Below the pieces are notes generated by a model. It was not told the DNA's origin. It searched no databases and worked only from the letters and a program-made list of their open reading frames with translations. From Acidimicrobiia bacterium (GTDB lineage Bacteria; Acidobacteriota; Vicinamibacteria; Vicinamibacterales; CAVVIG01), in NCBI GenBank assembly GCA_016871175.1, contig VFZL01000032.1, positions 1 through 50,479 on the forward strand: a DNA stretch of 50,479 nucleotides. Reading direction: 5' to 3'. A program made the position numbers and the translations under genes. Shown here piece by piece: positions 7,327-15,859 of this stretch; position 1 is the stretch's first letter; each line of letters opens with the position of its first letter.

Positions 7327-9843
7327 TCACTTGGCCGCGACAGTCTTCGGGGCTCCGGTTGACGAGGGTGACGAAGACGCGGTGTCCCGACCGCGCATCT
7401 GAAACGGGACGCTCTTGACGATGCCGGTCACGATTGAGGTGAAGGTGTAGTCGCGTGGGCCAGCCTCGCGCACCACGGCGCGGACTGTTGGGGTGTCGTA
7501 GTACTCCAGGCCACGGCCGAGCGCGTAGGTCAGGAGCCGTTCCGTCAAGGTGCCAGCGAACTGCTCGGGCCGCTTCAGAATGACGTCGAGCAGCCCGCGT
7601 GCGCCGTCGAACTTCGTGCCGTCGGGGAGGACGCCTGACGCGTCGACCGGCGCGTCGGCGCTCACGGTCCGCCAGCGTCCCACCGCGTCGAAGTTCTCGA
7701 ACGCGAACCCGAGGGGATCCATCCGACCGTGACAGCTGGCGCAGGTCGGATTCGCCCGATGCAGCGCCATCGCCTCTCGCATTGTCAGCGCCTTGCCCGT
7801 GGCCTTGTTGGTTTCGACTAGCGTGGGGACGTCGGGCGGCGGTGGCGGTGGCGGCGTCCCGAGCACGTTCTCCATCACCCACTTGCCGCGCAGCACGGGT
7901 GAGGTGCGATGCGCGTACGACGTCACCGTCAGGATGCTCGCGTGACCGAGGATGCCAGTGCGTTGCGCGTCCGATCGCGTGACGCGCTTGAACCCGTCGC
8001 CGTAGACGCCCGGTACCCCGTAGTGTCGAGCCAGCCGCTCGTTCACGAACGTATCGGTTGCCGTCAGCAGGTCGAGCGCGCTCCGGTTCTCGCGCACGAC
8101 GCTGTTGAAGAAGAGCTCGGTCTCACGCCGCATGGCCTTGCGGAGCCCCTCGTCGAAGTCCGGGAAGAGACGGGGATCCGGTGTCGAGTCGTCGAGGCTG
8201 CGCAGGGACAACCACTGCGCGGCGAAGTTCTCGCCAAGCGCGTTCGCTCGCGGATCCGCCAGCATGCGCCGCACCTGGCCCTCGAGCGTCGCCGTCTCGC
8301 TCAACCGACCTCGACTCGCGAGATCCAGCAGCTCATCGTCGGGAATGCTGCTCCAGAGGAAGAAGGACAGACGCGAGGCGAGCTCGAGATCGCTGACCCG
8401 CCAGATGTCCGGATTCGTTGGGGTTCCGCGCGACGCTGCCCGTGCGGCAGCCGGCGTGTTGGGCGCGGAGGCGCGCTCGATCCGGAAGAGGAACGCAGGG
8501 CTCACGAGTAGCCGCTCCAATGCGCGCTGGATCCCGCGGTCGAAGGATCCTTCCGCACGACCATCCTTGTAGAACGGCATCAGCGTGCGAAGGTCGGCTG
8601 CGGTGGCTGGTCGGCGATACGCGCGTCTTGCGAGCGTCGTCAGGATCTGTTCCGCGCACGCCGCCTCGGAGATGCTGGCGCCCGGGCGGCACGCGAAGAT
8701 ACGCCGCCGGCTGGGTGTGTCGCCGGGCCCGGTCGCGTTGAGCGGACCGGTGATGGTGACGCTTTCGAGCGCCGGCTGTGTCGGCGAGGCGCCCTGTCCC
8801 GAACGCGTGAACGGCCGGAGCACCTCTTCACCAACCGCGCCGGTCTTCTTGAGGAATGTCACGGTCACGACGTGCGTGCCGGCCTTCACCATCACGCGCG
8901 CCTGCATCGGCGGCGGCGTAGCGTTCCGGCCCGCGCGACTGGTCTCGCTGATGGTGAACAGCTGCACGCGCTCGCCGTCGATCGAGAGCTCGAGCTGATG
9001 CGGCTCGGTGATGCGTCCGGCGGTCAGCGCGGCCTGGAACGTGTACTCGCCGTCGAGAGGGAAGAAACGCTCGACGCTGAAACCGCCGCGCGAGCCGAAC
9101 GGCAGCTCCTCGAACCGGTCATCCTGCGGCATCGCCAGCGGCACGCGGTAGCGATCGACGATGACCGGGGCAGACATGTCGCCGACGGCCAAGGCGGCCA
9201 TTTTCTGCGCGGCGAGGAGGTAGCGCTCGATCAGGGTCGGCGAGGTCCCGAGCGCGTCCGCCATGTTGTCGAACCCGTAGCTCACGTCGTCGACGGGGAG
9301 CAGCGCCTCGACATCGAGCTCCCTCGGGAGGTGATCGAGCGCAAGCAGGTCGCGGAGCGCGTTGCGATACTCGGCGCGATTGAGCCGGTGGACGAGCGGC
9401 AGCCGTCCCGGGTTCGGCGCGGCGGCAGCCGCGCGATCCAATTCCGACTCGAGCCACGATGCGGTGCTCACGTAGGTTGCCGGATCGGGACGCGGCGCGC
9501 CCGCCGGCGGCATCGAAGCCGAGCGCAGCCGGGTGAGCACCTTCTCCCACACGGCCGCGTGCGACGATACGCGCGCCGGATCAAGCGTCTCGAGGGAGAG
9601 GCCACCCGTGCGCAAGCGCTCGCTGTGGCAGGCGACGCAGTAGCGTTTGATGAGCGCTTGCGTTGCCGTCGTGCTCGGCGGGGCCGTCGCGACCGACGTC
9701 GCGGACGCTGACGACGCGGGAGAGCCACCCGACTGCGCAAACGCGGGATGGGGGCTTGCGGTGAGGCCAATGCCTACCGAGAGCGTGGCGACCCGCATCC
9801 AGCGCGCCGCCTGTACCACCAGCCGCGTCTGGGGACGATTCAT
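7327..9843 (-). CDS. Exported cytochrome c protein, DUF1587/1592/1588/1585 type
   Basis: An 838-residue secreted haem protein. A signal peptide ends near residue 37. Haem motif 1 is CVACH (69-73), followed by WEKVLTRLRSASMPPAG. Then come DUF1587 (VHRLNRAEYRNALRDLL), a carbohydrate-binding-like beta region, DUF1595 (RRAYRRPATAADLRTLMPF), DUF1592 (ASRLSFFLWSSIPDDELL), DUF1588 (SYAHRTSPVLRGKWVMENVL then a Pro run), a second haem motif CASCH (about 701-705), and DUF1585 (LTERLLTYALGRGLEYYD). These proteins are thought to act in periplasmic electron transfer; substrate unknown. ATG 9843 overlaps the TGA of the ankyrin gene by one base (TGATG), implying translational coupling. Confidence 0.88.
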   Translation of the reverse strand: MNRPQTRLVVQAARWMRVATLSVGIGLTASPHPAFAQSGGSPASSASATSVATAPPSTTATQALIKRYCVACHSERLRTGGLSLETLDPARVSSHAAVWEKVLTRLRSASMPPAGAPRPDPATYVSTASWLESELDRAAAAAPNPGRLPLVHRLNRAEYRNALRDLLALDHLPRELDVEALLPVDDVSYGFDNMADALGTSPTLIERYLLAAQKMAALAVGDMSAPVIVDRYRVPLAMPQDDRFEELPFGSRGGFSVERFFPLDGEYTFQAALTAGRITEPHQLELSIDGERVQLFTISETSRAGRNATPPPMQARVMVKAGTHVVTVTFLKKTGAVGEEVLRPFTRSGQGASPTQPALESVTITGPLNATGPGDTPSRRRIFACRPGASISEAACAEQILTTLARRAYRRPATAADLRTLMPFYKDGRAEGSFDRGIQRALERLLVSPAFLFRIERASAPNTPAAARAASRGTPTNPDIWRVSDLELASRLSFFLWSSIPDDELLDLASRGRLSETATLEGQVRRMLADPRANALGENFAAQWLSLRSLDDSTPDPRLFPDFDEGLRKAMRRETELFFNSVVRENRSALDLLTATDTFVNERLARHYGVPGVYGDGFKRVTRSDAQRTGILGHASILTVTSYAHRTSPVLRGKWVMENVLGTPPPPPPPDVPTLVETNKATGKALTMREAMALHRANPTCASCHGRMDPLGFAFENFDAVGRWRTVSADAPVDASGVLPDGTKFDGARGLLDVILKRPEQFAGTLTERLLTYALGRGLEYYDTPTVRAVVREAGPRDYTFTSIVTGIVKSVPFQMRGRDTASSSPSSTGAPKTVAAK

Positions 9844-11426
9844 CAGCGAGCTCCAGCGCTCTGCGCGGGTGCTCTCCCCTGCAGATCCTGCAGAAGTGCA
9901 ATGGTCGATGGCCACGCCTTTTCGGTGTTCGCGACGAACACGCCCTGCGCGACCGTCAGGGGAGTCCATCCCAGCTTGTTCGGGGCGTCGATGCGCGCGC
10001 CCGTGTCGACGAGGTAGCGCACGATCGAATCCGCGCCCCGCAGCGCCGCCCCGTGGAGTGCCGTGCTCCCACCCCACCGCATGTCGCCCAGCGCATCATC
10101 ACCGAAGGACGTGAGGTTCAGCGGATGTCGATGGAGCAGCGCTGCCGGGTCACCTTCGATTGGCGTGTTCCCGTAGTCGGTGACGGCATTGACGTCGTTG
10201 CCGAGCTCCACCGTCAGCTTCACCGCATCCAGCGCCTGACCCTCCGGTATACCGCTCTCGGGACCGGGACTCTCGCCGTCCCAGAAGCCGAGGCCAGCCG
10301 CCGCCATGAGCGGCGTGACGTTCTGCACCGTCGGAATCTTCGGATCCGCGCCGTGCTCGACCAGCAGGCGCATCAGCGCGAGATCGGCGCCCTTGGCCGC
10401 CAGGTAGAACGGCGTCGCACCGACATAGCTTAGATAGTTACGGCCGATCGCGATCGCGGGCGGCGCTTTCACCGTACCGAGATCGCGGTCGAACTTGATC
10501 TCCTTCCAATCGATCCGTGCGTTCGGCTTCGCGCCTTTCTCGAGGAGTGTTTTCGCCAGCGTGAAGCTGTCGACCCTGCCCGTCGCGCCCCGAGGCGGCT
10601 GCGCCGGATAGCCCGGATTGCGCATCCAGGTGAGGGCGTGCAGCGCAGATCCTCGTGGGTCCGGCGCATTCGGGTCCGCGCCTTTCGCGAGCAGCTCGAG
10701 TGCGACGTCGTAGTTTCCGTTGACGATGGCCAGCGCGAGCGCGCGCGTGCCGTCGGGCGTCGCCGCGTTGGGGTCTGCGCCGGCGGCGAGCAAGGCATTC
10801 ACTGCCGCGACGTGGTTGCCGCGCGTGGCGAACAGCACCGACGTCCAGCCTCCCTTCGATTGCGCCTCGACCTTTGCCCCGCGACGAACGAGCTCGTCGA
10901 TCACGGCCGTATGACCCTCGGAGGCCGCCCACATCAACGCCGTCTGACCGCGCCACCCTTCTTTGGCGTCGGCGTGTGCGCCACGGTCGAGCAGCGTCTT
11001 GACGATCGCCGGCGACCCCGCGCGGGACGCAATCATGAGGACGGTTTCGCCCTCGTGAGAGGTCGTGTTCGGATCGGCGCCCGCTTCGAGCAGCACGGTG
11101 ACGAGCTGCACGTTGCCCGCGAGGCACGCGATCGACAGCGGCGTCACACCGTATCGATTCGCGGCCCGGACGTTGGCGCCCCGTGCCACGAGCTGCGCGC
11201 TGATGTCGGCGTCGCCGCGCTCGGCCGCCCAGTGGAGGAGCGTCGTGCCGTCCGGGTCGATCAGGCCCGCACGAGCGCCACGCCCGAGCAGCTGCGTGAC
11301 GGCCGCGCGGTCACCCCGTTTCACCGCGTCACGCAGTGCGGCGTCATCCGCCGGCGCCGCTGACGCCAGCCCGACCAGTGCCCCACTGAGCACACCAACG
11401 AGCGCACTACTCCGAAGCCATGTCAT
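9843..11426 (-). CDS. Exported ankyrin-repeat protein
   Basis: A 527-residue protein with a signal peptide (about residues 1-23, ending LASAAP) followed by about ten ankyrin repeats. Typical units are GTTLLHWAAERGD, GVTPLSIACLAGN, GETVLMIASRAGS, GQTALMWAASEGH and GSTALHGAALRGA. Ankyrin repeats bind partner proteins; the export signal places this one in the periplasm. It heads the operon with the DUF1592 and DUF1552 genes, and a homologous gene accompanies the second copy of those genes (39154-40878), so it is likely a structural or assembly partner of the cytochrome (inference). A candidate promoter lies at 11482-11511. Confidence 0.85.
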   Translation of the reverse strand: MTWLRSSALVGVLSGALVGLASAAPADDAALRDAVKRGDRAAVTQLLGRGARAGLIDPDGTTLLHWAAERGDADISAQLVARGANVRAANRYGVTPLSIACLAGNVQLVTVLLEAGADPNTTSHEGETVLMIASRAGSPAIVKTLLDRGAHADAKEGWRGQTALMWAASEGHTAVIDELVRRGAKVEAQSKGGWTSVLFATRGNHVAAVNALLAAGADPNAATPDGTRALALAIVNGNYDVALELLAKGADPNAPDPRGSALHALTWMRNPGYPAQPPRGATGRVDSFTLAKTLLEKGAKPNARIDWKEIKFDRDLGTVKAPPAIAIGRNYLSYVGATPFYLAAKGADLALMRLLVEHGADPKIPTVQNVTPLMAAAGLGFWDGESPGPESGIPEGQALDAVKLTVELGNDVNAVTDYGNTPIEGDPAALLHRHPLNLTSFGDDALGDMRWGGSTALHGAALRGADSIVRYLVDTGARIDAPNKLGWTPLTVAQGVFVANTEKAWPSTIALLQDLQGRAPAQSAGAR

Positions 11427-11481
11427 GCGAGCCCCTACGCACTGCTCATCTGCTTACCCGCCGCGTTCGCCCGACCCTGAA

Positions 11482-11511
11482 ATTATGGCCGGGTGCGCCC
11501 CAGAAATTCAC
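11482..11511 (-). promoter_or_regulatory. Candidate sigma-70-like promoter for the ankyrin operon
   Basis: On the minus strand GTGAAT and CATAAT are separated by 18 bp; CATAAT matches the -10 consensus at 5 of 6 positions, the -35 only at 3. Transcription would start about 50 bases before the ATG at 11426. Confidence 0.3.
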
Positions 11512-11538
11512 CTAGAAACCGCGGGTCCATGGGCAAAA

Positions 11539-11568
11539 TTGCATTGGCGGCGGCGCGCTCGCTATAGT
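11539..11568 (+). promoter_or_regulatory. Candidate promoter for the PQQ dehydrogenase
   Basis: TTGCAT and TATAGT are separated by 18 bp in the divergent spacer. It faces away from the minus-strand candidate at 11482-11511, as expected between two divergent operons. Confidence 0.35.
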
Positions 11569-11624
11569 GCGCTCGCTCCAGCGGGTCGTCGGGTAGCGGG
11601 TGGGCCGGCCGCTAGCCCCGCGGG

Positions 11625-11644
11625 CCGGGTAGGCCCGGGTAGGC
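11625..11644 (+). repeat. Perfect 10-bp tandem repeat just before the dehydrogenase gene
   Basis: CCGGGTAGGC occurs twice back to back, ending immediately before an ATG at 11645. It lies downstream of the candidate promoter, so in the 5' leader; it could bind a regulator or simply be a slippage product. Confidence 0.6.
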
Positions 11645-11656
11645 ATGGAGAGTCGT

Positions 11657-13585
11657 ATGAAGCGGTGGTTGAGCGTGCTGTCCCTGTTCGGTGTGGTGGC
11701 GTGGTGGAGCGCGCCGGTAGTGCAGACTCAGACGGGTACGCGTGGCGGCGAGTGGCGTGACTACGGGGGCGACAAGGGCTTCACGAAGTACTCGCCGCTC
11801 GACCAGATCACCAAGGCCAACGTCAACCAGCTGCGGATCGCGTGGCGGCGTCCGGCGGTTGACGAGGCGCTCCGCGTCAAGAACCCGGCGCTGACCATCG
11901 CCAACAACCTGCGATCGACACCGCTCATGGTCGGCGGCATGCTCTACGCGTCGAACGGCATCGGCCTTGTCGAGGCGTTCGACCCCGGCAGCGGCAAGAC
12001 CCTCTGGGTCCAGGAGTACGACGGCGAGCTGCGTGGCGGTGCGCCGACGCGCGGCATCGCGTACTGGGGCACAGGAGACGAGGCACGAATCCTCGCCGTG
12101 CGCGGGCAGTATCTCCACGCCATCAATCCCAAGACTGGCAAGCTCATTCGCAGCTTCGGCGCCAACGGTCAAGTCGACCTGCTCGTCGGGATGGGGCCGC
12201 TGCTCAAGAACTTCGCGTACATCAGCGCCCCTCAGGTCTGCAACGACGTGGTCCTCATCGGCGCGGCGATGACCGACGCGCCAAACAACAAAGAGGAGCC
12301 GCCGGGAAGGGTCCAGGCCTTCGACGTCCGGACCGGCAGGGCGCGATGGGCGTTCAATCCGATCCCTCGACCGGGTGAAGTCGGGAACGACACCTGGGAG
12401 AACGACTCCTGGTCGTACAGCGGCGAGGCGAACACGTGGACGTTCATGAGCACCGACGAGCAGCTCGGGCTCGCGTACCTGCCGACTGGCGCGCCCACGA
12501 ACGACATGTACGGCGGACATCGCCACGGCGACAACCTGTTCGGGAACACGCTCGTCTGTGTGCGCTGCGCCACCGGCGAGCGCGTGTGGCACTTCCAGAC
12601 CGTGCACCACGACCTCTGGGACTACGACAACAACGTGGCACCGGTGCTCATCGACATCACGGTCGACGGGCGTCCGATCAAGGCGGTGGTCCAGCTCACG
12701 AAGCAGGCGATGGCGTTCGTGCTCGATCGCGCGACCGGCAAACCGGTGTGGCCGATCGAGGAGCGGCCCGCGCCGTCGTCCAACACCCCCGGCGAGAAGA
12801 CGGCGCGGACGCAGCCGTTCACGACGAGGCCGAAGCCGTTCGATCTGCACGGCCTGACGATGAATGATCTGATCGACTTCACGCCGCAGCTCCGCGCCGA
12901 GGCGGAAGCGATCGCCAAGCGCTACGTCATCGGTCCCATCTACACGCCGCCCTCGATCAGGACGGAGAAGGGCACCCAAGGGACGTTGCAGATGCCCGGC
13001 GCCACCGGTGGCGCCGAGTGGGGAGGCGCGCCGTTCGATCCAGAGACGCACATCATGTACGTGCCGTCGATCACCGGGACGTTCGCGGCGGATCTGCTGC
13101 CCGGCGACCCCCAGAAGACGAACTTGCGATACACGCGCGGTTCCCGCGCTCTCGTGGAAGGCCCACAGGGTTTGCCGATCACCAAGCCCCCGTACGGTCG
13201 CATCACCGCCATCAACATGAACACCGGCGATCACCTGTGGACGGTGCCGAACGGCGACGGTCCGCTGGGCCATCCCGCGCTGAAGGGGCTGAAACTGCCG
13301 CCGCTCGGTCAGCCGAGCCGCGACATGCCGCTCCTGACAAAGACGCTCTTCTTCCTGGGCCAAGGCGATCCGCTGATGGTCCGGACGCCACCGATGTGGG
13401 GCCCCTTCGGCAACGAGCTGCGAGCGTACGACAAGACCAACGGCTCGCTCGTCTGGAAGTCGCAGTTGCCCGCCGGCGCAACCGGCGCGCTCATGACCTA
13501 CGTGCACTCCGGCAAGCAGTACATCCTCATGCCCATCGGATCGCGTACCCATCCCGGCGAGTGGGTCGCGTTCAGCTTGCCGTAG
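11657..13585 (+). CDS. PQQ-dependent dehydrogenase (quinoprotein glucose dehydrogenase type)
   Basis: A 642-residue exported eight-bladed propeller. After the signal peptide it opens with EWRDYGGDKGFTKYSPLDQI, the standard start of membrane-type quinoprotein dehydrogenases, and carries repeated W-docking blades (GKTLWVQEYD, GRARWAFNPIPRPGE, GERVWHFQTVHHDLWDYD, GDHLWTVPNGDGP, NGSLVWKSQLP). HHDLWDYD is the characteristic active-site stretch of this group. It would oxidise a sugar or alcohol in the periplasm and pass electrons to quinone or to a cytochrome such as those encoded nearby. An in-frame ATG exists at 11645; ATG 11657 was preferred because GGAG sits 6 bases before it. Confidence 0.85.
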   Translation: MKRWLSVLSLFGVVAWWSAPVVQTQTGTRGGEWRDYGGDKGFTKYSPLDQITKANVNQLRIAWRRPAVDEALRVKNPALTIANNLRSTPLMVGGMLYASNGIGLVEAFDPGSGKTLWVQEYDGELRGGAPTRGIAYWGTGDEARILAVRGQYLHAINPKTGKLIRSFGANGQVDLLVGMGPLLKNFAYISAPQVCNDVVLIGAAMTDAPNNKEEPPGRVQAFDVRTGRARWAFNPIPRPGEVGNDTWENDSWSYSGEANTWTFMSTDEQLGLAYLPTGAPTNDMYGGHRHGDNLFGNTLVCVRCATGERVWHFQTVHHDLWDYDNNVAPVLIDITVDGRPIKAVVQLTKQAMAFVLDRATGKPVWPIEERPAPSSNTPGEKTARTQPFTTRPKPFDLHGLTMNDLIDFTPQLRAEAEAIAKRYVIGPIYTPPSIRTEKGTQGTLQMPGATGGAEWGGAPFDPETHIMYVPSITGTFAADLLPGDPQKTNLRYTRGSRALVEGPQGLPITKPPYGRITAINMNTGDHLWTVPNGDGPLGHPALKGLKLPPLGQPSRDMPLLTKTLFFLGQGDPLMVRTPPMWGPFGNELRAYDKTNGSLVWKSQLPAGATGALMTYVHSGKQYILMPIGSRTHPGEWVAFSLP

Positions 13586-13586
13586 G

Positions 13587-14456
13587 GTGGCGATTGTGCT
13601 CGATGACAAGCGACGCGTTCGAGTGGTGACAGTCGCGACGCTTGTGTGGTTGAGCGCGCTCATGTCGTCCACGCAGAGCCACGCCCAGGGCTCGTCGGTC
13701 TCGCCCTCCGCTGTGTCGTTCTTCGCGGGCGACCGGACGTTCGCGGGAGAGGCGCTCCTCGTCGACCGTATGGCGTCGAATCACTACTCGGTGTTCGGCG
13801 TTCAGCGAACCGGACCTGGCGCTGTCGAGCACCACGCCGTCGATACCGACATCGTACTGGTGCTCGACGGATCGGCGACATTCGTCACGGGGGGCAAGAT
13901 CACTGATGAGAAGGAGCGCGCCCCAAACGAGCGTACCGGCAGCGGGATCGCCGGCGGCGATGCGTGGGTCCTCACGAAGGGCGACATCATTGTCGTGCCC
14001 AACGGCCTGCCGCACTGGTTCAAGCAGGTCAACGGTCGGATCCGCTACTGCGCCGTGAAGATCCGGCAGGCGGCCGCCACGCCGTCATATCCCGCCGGCG
14101 TGAAGTTCTTCAAGGGTGTCGAGGCGTTCGCGAAGAACGGCCTGGTCTTCGGCGCGTCAGAGGGCCGCTTCGCGTCGATCTACGCGTTACGTCGAACGCA
14201 GCCTCTCGGTGTCGAGTCGCACGGCGTTGATACCGACGTCGTGTTCGTGCTGGACGGCAAGGGCACGTTCGTCACGGGCGGCACGATCAGAGAGCCGCGC
14301 CAATTGCGTGACAACGAGGGGACCGGCACGTCTATCGACGGGGGCACGCCACAGCCGCTCGATCCTGGTTCGGTGCTCGTCGTCCCGCGCGGCGTGCCGC
14401 ACTGGCTCCGCGAGATCACCGGATCGTTGGACTTTTTCGCCGTGAAGGTGCGTTAG
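13587..14456 (+). CDS. Exported two-cupin protein
   Basis: A 289-residue protein with a signal peptide (to about residue 34, SHAQG) and two similar cupin halves. Each half has a motif of the form HxVDTDxVxVLDGxxTFVTGG (residues near 83-102 and 213-230) and a second motif around LPHWFKQV or VPHWLREI. The internal duplication suggests gene doubling within the protein. Cupins bind metal and small ligands; no reaction can be assigned. It starts with GTG one base after the stop of the PQQ dehydrogenase, so both are probably one transcript. A GTG nine bases later is an alternative start. Confidence 0.75.
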   Translation: MAIVLDDKRRVRVVTVATLVWLSALMSSTQSHAQGSSVSPSAVSFFAGDRTFAGEALLVDRMASNHYSVFGVQRTGPGAVEHHAVDTDIVLVLDGSATFVTGGKITDEKERAPNERTGSGIAGGDAWVLTKGDIIVVPNGLPHWFKQVNGRIRYCAVKIRQAAATPSYPAGVKFFKGVEAFAKNGLVFGASEGRFASIYALRRTQPLGVESHGVDTDVVFVLDGKGTFVTGGTIREPRQLRDNEGTGTSIDGGTPQPLDPGSVLVVPRGVPHWLREITGSLDFFAVKVR

Positions 14457-14543
14457 CTGTTCGCAGGCACCCCCCGAGGAATCGACAGAGAGTCTTTTGG
14501 CCAGAATCTGTACGGCGGGCGCCGGCTAGGCGGCAGGCTGCGG

Positions 14544-15821
14544 TCATTGCGGTCGTGCCCCCAGCCGATACAAGTGCGTCTCGCTGCGAGCGTAGATGGT
14601 CCCGTCGGCTATCGCCAGCGACGCCAGCATCGCGCCCTCGAGTCGGTTCGCCGCTAGTCGATTGAAGCTCGTGCCGGGCGCAATGACCGTCGTCACGCCC
14701 TCCTCGCTCGAGAAGTAGATGCGGCCATCCGCGAGGACCGGCGATGCCGAGTAGTTCCCGCCCAGTCGCTGTTGGTAGTGCACCTTTCCCGATAGCGCGT
14801 CGACGACGGTGAGGATCCCGGTGTCGCTGATCACGTAGAGCTCGCTCCCGACCAGGAGTGGGGACGGTGTGAATGGCGCACCACGCTTGAGAGTCCAGGC
14901 GATGTGGGACCGCGTCACGTCGCCGGAGCCGTCTGGTCGGACAGCGATGAGGGTCGGCTCCTGGAACCCCGTGGCGATGAACACGAGTCCGTGGCCGAAC
15001 ACCGGCCGTGGGACGTTCGAGAACCCTGGTTCGTAGTCCACACGCCAGATCTCCTGCCCTGTCAGCGGATCGTACGCGCCGGCGCGGTAGGCGCCCACTG
15101 ACAGGAGTTGATCGCGTCCGCCGACAGTGATGATGAGCGGGGTGGTGTACGCCTGATCCGACGGCTTGCGCCGATCGCGCCGCCATCGCTCCTTACCGGT
15201 CTTCATGTCGAGGGCGACCACGAAGGCGTCGACGTCGTTGCCGTCGCAATTGAAGATGAGCAGATCACGATAGAGGACCGGCGATCCGCCGCCGCCGTGT
15301 TGCGATTCGTACGGATACCGTGCGCGCCACAATACTTCGCCGCCCGTCGACAGCGCCGCGGTGCCGTCCGCCCCGAAGTGCACGTAGACGCGTTCGCCAT
15401 CGACGACCGGCGTCGCGGACGCGAAGCTGTTCTTGGGATTCAAGGGCCGCATCCGGGTGAGCCGGACCACCTCGACGTCGAGCGCTCGTCGGCCGGTCTC
15501 GGCGTCGTACGCCTGAGCGCGCAGAGACAGCCCTCCCGGCTCGCGACCGACTGGTGGCACCTCGACCGATGTTGTCAGCCATACTCGTCCGTTCGAAAGC
15601 ACCGGCGACGACCATCCGAGCCCTGTGACCGGTACCTTCCAGCGGACGTTCTCTGTCTCGCTCCATTGGAGCGGGACGCCTCGCGCCGCGGCGTGACCCT
15701 GTCCACCTGGACCTCTGAACTGCGGCCACTCCTGAGCGAGACCCATCGCGTGCGATGACGCGAGGACTATCAAGCAGGTGGCGCAGACCCGCGTGGGCTT
15801 CACGATGGACGCGCACGGCAT
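14544..15821 (-). CDS. PQQ-like beta-propeller protein A
   Basis: A 425-residue exported propeller starting at ATG 15821 (signal peptide to about residue 30, then EWPQFRGPGGQGHA). Blades with the repeated VDGERVYVHF, TGGEVLWRARYPY, TGKERWRRDRR, TGQEIWRVDYEPG and SGKVHYQQRLGG motifs identify the PQQ-binding-like/BamB-like fold. No catalytic Asp/Glu cluster of true dehydrogenases is evident, so it may be structural or a ligand-binding protein. It is transcribed away from a relative (15860-17098), with only 38 bp between the two start codons. Confidence 0.75.
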   Translation of the reverse strand: MPCASIVKPTRVCATCLIVLASSHAMGLAQEWPQFRGPGGQGHAAARGVPLQWSETENVRWKVPVTGLGWSSPVLSNGRVWLTTSVEVPPVGREPGGLSLRAQAYDAETGRRALDVEVVRLTRMRPLNPKNSFASATPVVDGERVYVHFGADGTAALSTGGEVLWRARYPYESQHGGGGSPVLYRDLLIFNCDGNDVDAFVVALDMKTGKERWRRDRRKPSDQAYTTPLIITVGGRDQLLSVGAYRAGAYDPLTGQEIWRVDYEPGFSNVPRPVFGHGLVFIATGFQEPTLIAVRPDGSGDVTRSHIAWTLKRGAPFTPSPLLVGSELYVISDTGILTVVDALSGKVHYQQRLGGNYSASPVLADGRIYFSSEEGVTTVIAPGTSFNRLAANRLEGAMLASLAIADGTIYARSETHLYRLGARPQ

Positions 15822-15859
15822 CGCGTCATTGGTACATGCGGCTATACTGCCGTCAACAG

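Noticed and set aside
11612-13672. Open frame of 686 codons on the minus strand
   Set aside because: Antisense to the PQQ dehydrogenase, no recognisable motif, composition typical of a shadow frame.
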